From Ceratodon purpureus (taxonomy: Eukaryota > Streptophyta > Bryopsida > Pseudoditrichales > Ditrichaceae): a stretch of 64,000 nucleotides of DNA. A program made the translations under genes and the position numbers. The notes beneath the pieces were generated by a model that was not told where the DNA came from, did no database searches, and was given only the letters and a program-made list of their open reading frames with translations. Location: NCBI GenBank assembly GCA_014871385.1, contig CM026431.1:11065594-11129593 (forward strand), written 5' to 3'. This document shows positions 12,311 to 22,626 of this stretch, one piece after another; positions within the stretch are counted from its first letter, which is position 1; each line of letters starts with the position of its first letter.

Positions 12311-12950
12311 TAAAAAGGTTTTTTTTTCCCTTCATGCAAAATGGGTTTAAAGTATTCCGTGTGCCAAAAAAACCAATTTCAAAAGCAAATTTGATGTGAG
12401 GCTCTTCAAATTCTTGTTCCTAGGTGGGTTGGGAATATATTCATGCACTTTTTTGCCTCATACAATCTATAAAACCTAAATAAATGCTTGATTTCTCACA
12501 TGGAGGTATGCTGAAATTCAAATACAAAGGGCGGTCTATGATAGTAAGAAAGGCATATAGAGAAATATTGGATTGAAAATCCAACTGATGAGATCATTCC
12601 TTACAATTGTATTTACATGTAAAAAAAACAAAACTTGACAAAAAGTAAAATCTCAATTTTTGGTGAATTTTTGAAGTTTGTATGATCTAATTAATTTTGG
12701 GCAGATTTTGAGCATATACTGCATTTTGGGCAGATTTCAGTATGGCCGAATAATGTTTTTAAACTTTGACTACAGATATCTCCTAAAATATGAGGAATTT
12801 TGAAGCATGAATGGTCTTGTTAGAAAGATATGATAATTGTTGTTAGAAAGACATGATAATTGTCACTAACATGCCAAAATTACAGCTTCATCCTGTAAAA
12901 ATTGACTGATTGAGAGCCTGACCGGACCCTAAATCATACCGTTTTTGTTG
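12310..12950. mobile_element. Truncated copy (D) of the TTAA-flanked repeat family
   Basis: The stretch shares in the same order the internal landmarks of copy B: a T-run followed by CCCT...GCAAAA, the CCTAGG-containing segment near 12418, GGTATGCTGAAATTCA (12505-12520), TTGGATTGAAAATCCAAC, and the TTTTGGGCAGATTT repeats near 12700-12740. Neither terminal TTAA/CCCC end could be found, so both ends look lost or replaced. Borders are approximate. Confidence 0.55.
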
Positions 12951-13067
12951 AATTGATGCTTTAGGGATTAAAGCATTATATGACGGAATTTAATGTTATC
13001 ATTATGTTATTTCATCCAATAGCTATTTGTTGCTCATTTGATATTTATCCGTATTTAAGTCTATCTC

Positions 13068-13936
13068 TTAACCCCTAAAGTTCTTAGGGTATTTTTCATC
13101 AAAACTGTCTGAAAACAGCCACTCTTCAAATCAAGGTGGATTTTGCTAAGTTGGGGTCTTAATTAGTACATCTAACCGTATGATCTTGTAGCTAACTTCT
13201 ATGTCTAAATGTCCACCAAATCTTACACACTCATTCCTCACCAATTGCAAGATCGTAACGTTCAAAGTTGAAAATCAAGTTTTTTTTCCCTGCGCAAAAA
13301 GGGATTAGCAGAGTTTTGAAGACCCAAAAAACCATTTTTTTTCATTATGGATTTTGGCGGTTTTGATGCACATCAAAGAAGACTGAGTTAGCTAATTGTG
13401 ATAAAAAAATCATATTCAAAAAATTTGTGGAAAGTTGCCAAAAAAATCATTTTCCGCTAGGGGGTATACTGAAATTCACAAACAAAGGCTGTTTTTTGAC
13501 AATAAAAATAGCATATGAAAAAAATTTGGATTGAAAATCCGAACGGTGGGAACATGCTCTACGGCCTTCTCTATACATAGAAATTTTTATTTTTGAAAAA
13601 TATCAAAAGCTCAATTTTTGGTGGAATTTCAAAGTTTTGCCTTTGGGCAGATTTTGGTAATTTTGGGCAGTTTTGGGCAGTTTTGGGCAGAACTTGCTGC
13701 ATTCACTATCATTCTCATTGGCTAACTGACTGCCCTTGGAGGAGCTTTTGCGGTTCAGAGGTGAATAACTTTTCACTCCAACATTGGAATTGAGAATAAA
13801 AAATACCGACACGAAGCTCTCACCAAGGCCTACTTTCATTAAAATTTTCATAAATTTTGAATTCAAATTGCATCCGCAGGTACATGCCCAAACTCCAAAA
13901 TAGCCCCATTTTGCCACATTGTCCTTTAGGGGTTAA
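13068..13936. mobile_element. TTAA-flanked non-autonomous DNA transposon (copy B)
   Basis: The left end is TTAACCCCTAAAG (13068-13080) and the right end CTTTAGGGGTTAA (13924-13936). The interior matches copy A in the opposite orientation, for example CTAACTTCTATGTCT near 13192 and the CTTTGGGCAG...TTTTGGGCAG repeats at 13640-13690. The overall size of 869 bp is close to copy A's 859 bp. No transposase is encoded. Confidence 0.75.
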
Positions 13937-14847
13937 TTTTCACACTAAATAAAATAATTAGATTAAATAGAAAGTTCTTCACTCTATATTCATTAAGATA
14001 TCAATACAGAGTAAATAAAAGAAGTGAATTATGAATATTTTTTGTATTTCTACAAAATCAATTTCTTATTGCATTACAAATTTAGAATAAGAGCTATTTA
14101 TTGATAAGAATTCATGAATAAAATAGATACTATTATATCATTTTTCTCATAAATGATTTAGTACAAGAAAAAATATAGTTTTAAAAACCACACAAGTTTC
14201 AAAATTCATACTATAACGTTAGAATTCAAAAAATCGTTGTTGAAAATCCATCTGAAATTCAAATTAAGCTTTTTGCAAGTCAAACTTGTTTTGTTAAAAA
14301 AAGTAAACATTTCATGTCTATTAATTTATTTGATAATCTATGACTAATATTACCAAAATTATTGACAAGTAGCATTGCAAGATGGTCTAAATGCTTGTTA
14401 AAAACTCCAACAATCTATTCAATTACGACTATATTGAAAGAATTTACCATAAAATAAATTTTCAAATGATGTTCTTTAAATTATCATATAATTAATTCAT
14501 ATCTATCTTTAAAAAAAACATGTTGATGATTGGATGTTTATCATGCATGAATTAATCTTTATTTCATAAACAACAATTTTACATCCAATTACAAATAAAT
14601 CACTTAATTTCTATTTTACGTTCCAAGAATCAACTACAATTTAAAAATCATTTTAGTACATGCTTATTATAGAATTGTTTATGGCAATTCCAACATTATA
14701 AGTACAAACTTATTAAAATCATTGATCAAAAATCAATGTTACAACAAATTTAACATTAATCCTTATATGTATGTCTTTTCAAAACATATAATCATTTTTT
14801 ACTACACAAATGGATATTTATACGTTGCTTAATATTCTTCAATTATT
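13937..14847. other. Strongly AT-rich intergenic DNA
   Basis: Very AT-rich sequence between two elements of the same repeat family. No coding frame, RNA gene or repeat border was recognised. Confidence 0.4.
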
Positions 14848-16121
14848 TTAAACCCCTAAATGACAATTGTCCGAGAATGGGTTTTTTAGAATTCGGGCAT
14901 GTACATGTGAATTCAATAGAAGTCGAGATTTTTTGAAACTTTTTGAGGATATAGGCCATAACAAGAACTTTGAAGGAATCTATTTTTTTTTTTTCAATTG
15001 GACATTTATAAAAATAAATATGGTACCTGAAGTAGGAAAAGCTCCTCGATGGGCAATTCGGGCAGCCAAGCTAAATACAATTGTTACCTTTGAGAATATT
15101 TCTATAAATACTTCATGATGTCATCTTTGAGGTTTCTAAAAAAAACGACTTTGGGTGCACAATGTTCACTCCACAAAATATCAAAGTTTTCTCACCATTT
15201 CGGGCAGTAAACTAAAATAAATTCTTCTTTCCTTCATTAAAGTTAGAAAAAATATTATTTTAGGTTTTTACTTTTTTTCAATAAAAGGATGGACATCAAT
15301 TGTTACTTTGACCGTTTGGATTGGGACTTTATTAAATGATGGAATTTCTATCAAAGAATTAAGATTTAGCATTCTTTTGTATTCAACTTCATAAAAATAT
15401 TGTTTTCAACATGCTACACTTGATTTTTGAAAGTAATGTTTTTAATACAATTAGCTAACTTAGTCTTCTTTGACATGCATCAAAATCTCCAAAAACCATA
15501 GTGCAAAAACCTAAGAAAAAAAAAGTTAGAATGTGTCAACCTAGTCAAAAATCTTGTCATTAAAGTTTGTTTTCTAATTTCAATTGCTATAATCTTCTAA
15601 TCTCTATGGCCGATTATATTGAAATTTTTTGAGCTGTCTACTACAATAATCTAGTTCAAGATCTTAACCCTTAAACGTCAGACCCAGCCCCTCGGGCTGG
15701 GTTTAAAGGAATCATTGGAGACAGAAGATTCATTTCTCAACCAAATCAAGCGAGACTTGTTGTGTTTGAAAGCTACTGAAAAAGCGATCTAAATTCCAAA
15801 TTTTTGCTTCATTTGAGAGATTGTGGAATCGTTGGTAAGCAATCAAAGTTATCAAGTTGAACAAGTTTTGAGGTTGGGGCAGCTAAAGTTCAGCAGTGCC
15901 GCAGGTGCTACAGTGCTAAAACAGTGCTACAGTACCGCAGACCGCAGTGCTAAAGTGCTAAAGATTCTCTGCGGGCTGCCCCCCCAGGCCCTAAAATGAC
16001 GTTTAAGGGTTAAGGTTAGATTTAGGAAAAATGAATTTTTAGTCATTCGTGCTTTTTAATTTGGAAATGGTAGTTTTGGAGCATTTTTTGATGAAACATA
16101 GTCAAGGAACTTTAGGGTTAA
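14848..16121. mobile_element. TTAA-type element (copy C) carrying a nested insertion
   Basis: The left end (14848 on: TTAAACCCCTAAATGACAA...GGGCATGTACATGTG) matches the reverse complement of copy B's right end. The right end (to 16121: GAACTTTAGGGTTAA) matches the reverse complement of copy B's left end, including the neighbouring GATGAAA...CTGTTTTC/ATGCTCC-type segment. Orientation is opposite to B. The extra length compared with A and B is largely explained by the nested element at 15664-16013. The ends are more diverged than those of A and B. Confidence 0.6.
15664..16013. mobile_element. Second TTAA-flanked short element nested in copy C
   Basis: TTAACCCTTAAACGTCA (15664-15680) and its exact reverse complement TGACGTTTAAGGGTTAA (15997-16013) bound a 350-bp unit. 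Its interior is far more GC-rich than its surroundings and has GACCCAGCCCCTCGGGCTGGG next to the left end (a short GC hairpin) and several AGTGCTA repeats near 15900-15960. It has the same TTAA/CCC logic as the host element but a different terminal sequence, so it is a second family. Confidence 0.7.
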
Positions 16122-18740
16122 TGAGGTTTTTAATACAAACTTTTGATTACAGGTTTTTGAATATCTTGAAACAATGCACATTATAAATACAATGATAATT
16201 TTATTTTTTAAATTTGAAAATGTTGAAAACATAAAATTGCTTGTAGTTATATATATTTTTTACATGTAAAATTTTAATATAAAATTAATAGTCAATGCAA
16301 AAATAATTTGGCACATTATAGAAATTTTATATTATCGAGTATATATTTTAACAAAACGTACATTTTAAATGCATTTATATTTTCTTTCTCTATTTCAAAA
16401 ACAACTCCAAATTCTTTTCTTTGCCATTTAGATCAAGATTTTATTAAAAATTGAGACCACAAAAAATAATAAAATGTATCCACAATAATTCTAGACCTCC
16501 TTCAATTTCAAGATAATTTTGAATATGCTATATACGTCTACCCGATCTAAAATATATTACATAAATATCCAATATAAAAAGGATTTTGAGTATGAAGTAT
16601 TCATACTTTGCATAGTAAAAGCAATTTTACCCTACAAAGAAATGAAATGTAATGATCCTATGAAGTAAGGTCCAAAAAGAGTTGTTTTATTTATTTCAAA
16701 TTGTTACAATTATCCAATTTGCTTGTCTAAGAAATTTAAAAATCTGAATAACACATTCTTATGATAGTCCATAAAAACATTATTCAAATATTATAGACAT
16801 AAGAGTTTGCCTTGATCTTTTGGCCTTTGCATATGAAAGGGTATTTTGAAGTGTTTTTTTTGATAATTATAGTCAAGAAGATTCAGAGAATAAATAATCA
16901 TTTTAAGTTGTTGTAAGGAGTATGGTGAATGAATCAATGTCTTCTAATAAAATTTGTGTTGTAGGACAAGAAGAGAATGGTGACCTGGACCAATCGCTTA
17001 AGAATATGATGGTATTTTGGATTTTAAAATGTTCATCTTATAATACTTTTCATTTATTTTCAAAATGTAAATTCTCCCATTTCCAAAAAAAAAACAATTC
17101 TTAAGATTTATTTTTTTATTTTCATAATCAAGCTGCTACCAACTTTCATGGATGGTATGTACTATGTCACAAGAAATTGTAAAACTCATAACTTGTACTC
17201 GCATTGACCATATGCGTTTGAAAATTCTAGGACAACAGGTGGTGATATCCGATGGAACTTGATTTGCCCTGCACTTAAATACTATACTATTTGAAAGGGA
17301 ATCACAAGTAAGTACAAATGGAAGTCCGCTTTAAACCTCCAGATTCCATATAGTCTTGTTGGCAACTCCTTGATGTTTGGAGTACAGTCAGCTCGGGTTG
17401 CATGCTCAACGGGATTTTGCACTGTATCTGTAAGAGCAGGTTCAGCTTTTTGTATCCATGGAGTTCCCTTCAGTTTCTATCATTTCATGAGAAATTATGC
17501 AATTTTAAAATTAGACCGTACTAGACGTTAACTTATAAATGACTACCATAGTGTAGGACATTGAGCTCTTGGCATCTGCTTCAGATGAGTTTGTCAGATC
17601 GACAATCATACCAGCATGAATGATTGTATTATCCAAGTCTAATTCATAGTACGGTGATTTTACAAGAATTAAAACCCATTCATAAAAATCACTGGGTGTT
17701 AGTGCATTGTGAACATAGCCTAGTGGCGCATGTGGGTGATCCAATGACAAACTCATTGTGGAATCCGAATGTGTGTTAATTTAGTAATTTAATGTGATGG
17801 TTACATGAATCAGTTACTATATATGCATTTATTGAACTTAAAAGAAGGAGCACTTTTGAAGAAGTAACATACAGGACTGTATTTTTTTGATATCATTGTG
17901 GGCCCTCTGCTAAGGTGGAGTAGCACAATATATGTGAGTGTAAAAGACATGCGCAGAAACCAGCAACAATAAAACTCATGGTTATATCATACTCCTAACA
18001 GTTAGTAGGAACAAATTTAGCATCCCAAGCCACTCCATGAAGGTGGATAATCATTTGAATAAGGCATCCCCTACAAAGCTATATTTACACTATTCTCCAC
18101 CTCTATTAACAAACTTGAGTCTTGGGCATACTTGAGTCTTGTAGTATAGCTGGGCTGCCCAAAAAAGTTCTAAATTTATTTTAAAAAATAGTAACAATAT
18201 AAGGGCAAAAAAATGAGATTGGAACTTATTCCAAGTAGCTTTTCCAACCAAGACTTGCCAATATTTTGCACAAGAAATTGGTTCAGTAGACCTTAAAGAT
18301 GTATTGGATGACATGGCCATGAGGAAAGTCTACGACTCAACAATATAGTGGTGGAATTCCACAAAAAAATTATTTGGAATTACAAGAGATGGCTTTACAA
18401 AGATGTTAAAATAAATCATATTATGTATGCCATCTTTTAAATTTGGAAGATGCCATGTTTTCAACAATTTATATATTGGTTGCTTCAAGGAATTTAATAA
18501 CTATGATCAATCCTTCAACATAAAGCTCTCCAAAACATTCATGATATCATTCGGAGAGTCCACGGTTTGGAACTCAATGTCATCTAATTCATTCTCATTC
18601 TAAAACATTTTGATCAAATTTGAAGGCAAAAACACACTACTCTGTCTTGAGAGTGGCAAACAAACTCTTTTCACTGTCATTCAAACATTCATCAAAGTAG
18701 CCAATGTAGAGGTATTCTCCTTTAAAAACAAGTGAAAGTT
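16122..18740. other. AT-rich intergenic DNA
   Basis: No supported gene. Short frames such as those at 16922-17104 and 17511-17756 have no recognisable motif, and their codon content matches the AT-rich background. Confidence 0.4.
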
Positions 18741-20275
18741 AGAGTATTAGAGCTCCCTCCGCCTTGTGTCATACAATTCTTATGATGATAGTAAAATCAA
18801 TGTTTTTGTCCGCTTTATAGTTTTTGGTGATGATTTGAGGTGATTCAATCATAGCATTCAGAAAGATGAAGATTATTTTTAGCCACTATCCATAATCACG
18901 TACCAAAAAAATTGACCAACGCTTGAGTCCAACGAGAAAATTCTTGTGAAGACAAGGAATAATAAGACCTAAGCATCATCAATTGAAAAAAGCTATGCAT
19001 GCCATTATAAGCAAACGAATTAATCAAATCAACACTCTAGATTATTTTACAACATTGGTTGGTTAGCGTTTGGTTTATAGAGAAGTTTCCATAACTCTCT
19101 TCTCTTAATTAGACCATGCTTCATTGCATTTCAACTTCAAAGGAATTTCGCCTATGGTAAAATACGACTTGAACGTAGAAGTGAAGTGCAAATCATTACT
19201 ACATCTATACCAGATAATTAAATTGATGTTCTCTCTACCAACTTTGGTAGACCATTCATTTTTTAGCAACGATATCTATTCAATAAAAGGAACCATCAAG
19301 CTAACGAACCTGACAAAGCGAATGACTAGAAGATATGATCATGCTTTTGATGGTTATGCGCTCTGTGTTCCTAGCATTGGTGTCGATAACCGAGGTTGCA
19401 GCTCTTTCAATGTGAGAAATTGTGTTGATATTGATAATGGTTGCAGCGATTGCTGACTACAAACACCACCGCTTGATGGCTTAGATGGGTTACGAGGTCA
19501 TCGCCTTTGATAGCGAAATGGCAATTGAGTCTTGAAAAGGCGAGCCACACAATTGATCTAAAATGGATTGATACTCTTGTATTTGACTATGAGAAGAAGT
19601 TTGATGTTCTACATTTGGTGACGAAACAAGCTTGCTTTGGCCATCAACTCGTTGTATTCAATGCATACTCAAGGAAACATCACTTTTACTTGTTGTCTAA
19701 ATGGATGGTGCATGTGATCTGATGAAACCATTGCTTGTTTAATCAATGTGATGGAGAGTGAAGGTAATGCGATAGGATTGGAAATTCTGAATCTGATCTT
19801 TGATTCTTGGTGGCCAAAACAAGAACGAATTTATGTTGTCATTTGCTACCAAGCTGGCGCATTCGGGAAGTCCTTTCCATCGATTCAACGAGGTCAACAT
19901 TAAGTTTTCTAAAGTCGGGCACACCTTTTTGCCAAACGATCGCATCTTTGGCGTAATTTCTCAATATGTAAAGCGTCAAATCTTGCTTAAAAATGGAAAG
20001 CTCCCTCCATATGTCTGAAGTATAGTGTGTGGGTGGATCTTTCCATTTTTAAGCAAGATTTGGTGTACTCCTTCTAAAATTTGAAAACGCGGTGTTTTCA
20101 ATGCGACATTCCACTTTTGTCAAATTTTTACAATTTTTTTTTCTTGAGAAATATCTCACGTTTATTTTAATGCGCTTCTAATGATGGTAATTTCAATGTC
20201 TAATTTTAGTTCAGTCAAAAGATAGATTTGGTTTGGAGGGAGGCTTTAGCGTGTTGGATTGGGGATGCTCTATGT
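18741..20275. other. Possible degraded DNA transposon, unassigned
   Basis: Several medium frames follow one another on the plus strand (19124-19456, 19507-19722, 19800-20018) with more even codon content than the flanks, as in the decayed coding part of an element. The right side ends with GGATTGGGGATGCTC (about 20256-20270), nearly the same as the terminal repeat of the TTA-flanked element at 40745-41192. The left side has TTAGAGCTCCCTCC near 18747. No transposase motif was recognised, so the assignment is tentative. Confidence 0.3.
19977..20062. repeat. 24-bp perfect inverted repeat
   Basis: CAAATCTTGCTTAAAAATGG followed by AAAG (19977-20000) is repeated in exact reverse complement at 20039-20062, with a 38-bp spacer. 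The transcript of either strand would fold into a stable stem. Confidence 0.85.
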
Positions 20276-20579
20276 ACAAATGCATACCATGTAGCTAAAC
20301 CAAATTTGGTAAGAATACAATAAAAGAAAAATACACTGTAAGTTAGTTATAAACAAGAAGTAGTTCACTCACTGGCCTGTGCACTAATTGAACTAAGTGT
20401 TAGGAAACGGATCAACAAACTTCATCATCCAACCAAGAAAAACAAATGTTAAAAAACAGAGTTCCAAGAGGTTGCTCTAGTTTGTAATAAATGCCAACTC
20501 AATCCAACTAGATTCAAGAACTTGGATTCAGCTGCAGTGTCCTGCACTGCCTACCATAGCTAGTAGCTCACCAAATATT

Positions 20580-20830
20580 TACCGTCAGAATGGTTTTTTT
20601 TACAGATATCAGTTTACATTGGGGTGTGGGTCCACTTATTTAAAAGAATTAAAATTCCTAGTAACCCCTGTGTTATAAAAGTATAAGATAAAAAGAAAAG
20701 AACTAATTACAAATGAATAAAGTCACCTTAATCAAATAACCGTCAGAATAAGTTTTGCACATACAAGTTTACAATGGAATGTGGTTCCACTTGTTTTATA
20801 AAAACTAAAACTCGTATTACCCCTAGACAA
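20580..20830. repeat. Diverged tandem duplication, unit about 160 bp
   Basis: The segment starting ACCGTCAGAATGGTTTT (about 20581) through TAGTAACCCCTGTG is repeated in altered form from ACCGTCAGAATAAGTTTT (about 20741) through TATTACCCCTAGA. Shared blocks include AGTTTACA.TGG..TGTGG.TCCACTT. This is a local duplication of non-coding DNA. Confidence 0.65.
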
Positions 20831-21249
20831 AACAAGAGAGAGCAAAAGAATTAATAAAAAACACAAAAAAAATAACCCAAATCAAATAGCCAAACCCCAA
20901 AACAAAGCTCGCCTGCTTCAGTTCCGCGGCGGTGTGTATTCTCTTTTGTGCAATGGAATTCTCACCATTGCACTCCCAAAAAAAAAGAAAAAAAGAAAAC
21001 CCGAAACAAAACCACCCACATTACGGCCACATCAGCAACACCTCCTCAAAAGCCAAAACCACAAGCCATCGTCCGTAAACAATTCCACAAACTTAGAAAT
21101 TACCAAATCCCATTTCCTATCAACCCAAAGCTAAAAAACAATTCTCAATTAACAAATGTATAGCCACCTTTGTTCCAAAAAAATAAAAAGCTAAAAAATA
21201 ATTTAAAAAACTAAACAAAAATGAAACAAAAATGGAACAATTTTTTTAA

Positions 21250-22626
21250 AAAATGACGATGAATCACGTGACCAGCACTGACAACCATAACCTTGACAGC
21301 TGCCACGTCAGCAGACCCCCTTCCGTTCCAAACCCCAAACCCCAAGGTCGAAAAAAAGGTGGAATAGATAACCAACCAAACCCACCCCAAGTGATGACAT
21401 GGCAAAGGGCAAAAACAAGCCCGGAATCACGAAACCAAGGGGGAAGAACGAACAACGCCACTCTCACTCCCTCCCCCTCCCTCATCATAGAGCTTGGAGA
21501 CCAACTCCCCTCCCTTCCCTTCTCAAGAGATAATGGAAAAAAGGCAACGGCCCTCCCCACATACTAGTAACCTCCCCCGCGCCCTCGTTTACTAGTAATC
21601 AGTGCGCCACTCAGACTCACTAGTAACTTGGACAGCGCCGAGGAGCGAGAGAGAGAGACGACTCGAGAGGACTGAAGTGTTGGTTTTTGGCTATGGCGGG
21701 ATCGCGGAGGGGAGGAGGGTTGCTGGTGCGATGGCAGGGCTGATTGCTAGGACGCAGGGGACCGGGCGGGAGATGCGGTTGCCGTTGTGATGCGCCTCGT
21801 GTGATCGTCTGCGTGAAAGTGTTACTGGATTCTGGAGCATTACAGGGGGTTCGAGAGAGGCCCGGAGGGTAGAGGGTTTCGTGGTGGGATGGGGTTTGGA
21901 GGGGTTGTTACTGTGCGTTTGTTGGATTTTTGTTGCGGTGGTGGAGTGGAGTGGAGGTGAGGGGAGGGGAGTGAGGTGGAGGGAGCCCTAGGGTTAGGAG
22001 CGTGGAGAGGATTTGGATTTTCGTGTGAGGGGAGGGAGTTTTTTGTTTTGGTGGTGGTTTAGGGTTAGGGGGAGGTGGGGGGTGGGAGGGTTGGTTGGTG
22101 GTGGTTTGGGAGGGGGAGAGGTGTGAGGTTTTTTGGTGTTAGGTTGGGAGTTTTTCTGGAGCGTTTTTTCTTTGTGGCGGGTTCTTGAGGGCGGATGGTG
22201 CAGGGTGGGAGTGTGTTGCATTTTGGTATGTGACGGCATCTTGTGGGGTTTCTGGGGCATTTGGAGAGGAGTTTTGGAATTAGGAGGAGGGGTTCGGGGG
22301 TGGAGTTCGACGGGTTTGGGAGGAGGAAGGGGATGGAAGAGCTGGATTGATTTCGCTCGGAGCTTCTGCGTGGTCGAGTGTGTTTTTTCTGGAGATGCGG
22401 TTTTCAATGTTTCCGGTGAATGCTTGGGAACAGTGGCATTTCCCGCCTTCGTACTTGGAGGGGGCGTGCTTCCGAGAACAGAGCGTTGATGTGACCGTGG
22501 CGGTGGGTTATAATAGGGAGTAGAGTGTAGAGTGTAGGAATGGCAAGCGAGGTTGTGCTGGAGGATTGACAAGACCAGGAGGACGGGAAATTCTTCCTGC
22601 AGGCCTCTGCGGAGGTGTTAGAGGTT
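21250..22626 (+). promoter_or_regulatory. Promoter and 5' leader of the Gln-rich gene
   Basis: Composition changes sharply from AT-rich to GC/G-rich at about 21290. Seen: CACGTG (21266-21271), CCACGTCAGC (21303-21312, ACGT-core bZIP-type site), a pyrimidine-rich CTCCCTCCCC stretch (21464-21484), and a GAGAGAGAGA tract (21645-21656), followed by a G-rich leader. The transcription start probably lies near 21.5-21.7 kb and the leader may contain an intron ending at a TTCTTCCTGCAG acceptor (22591-22602). Start and leader structure are inferred. Confidence 0.45.

Noticed and set aside
21994-22572. Minus-strand frame of 192 codons, Pro/His-rich
   Set aside because: Arises from the G-rich leader of the Gln-rich gene read backwards; no motif and opposite to the gene.
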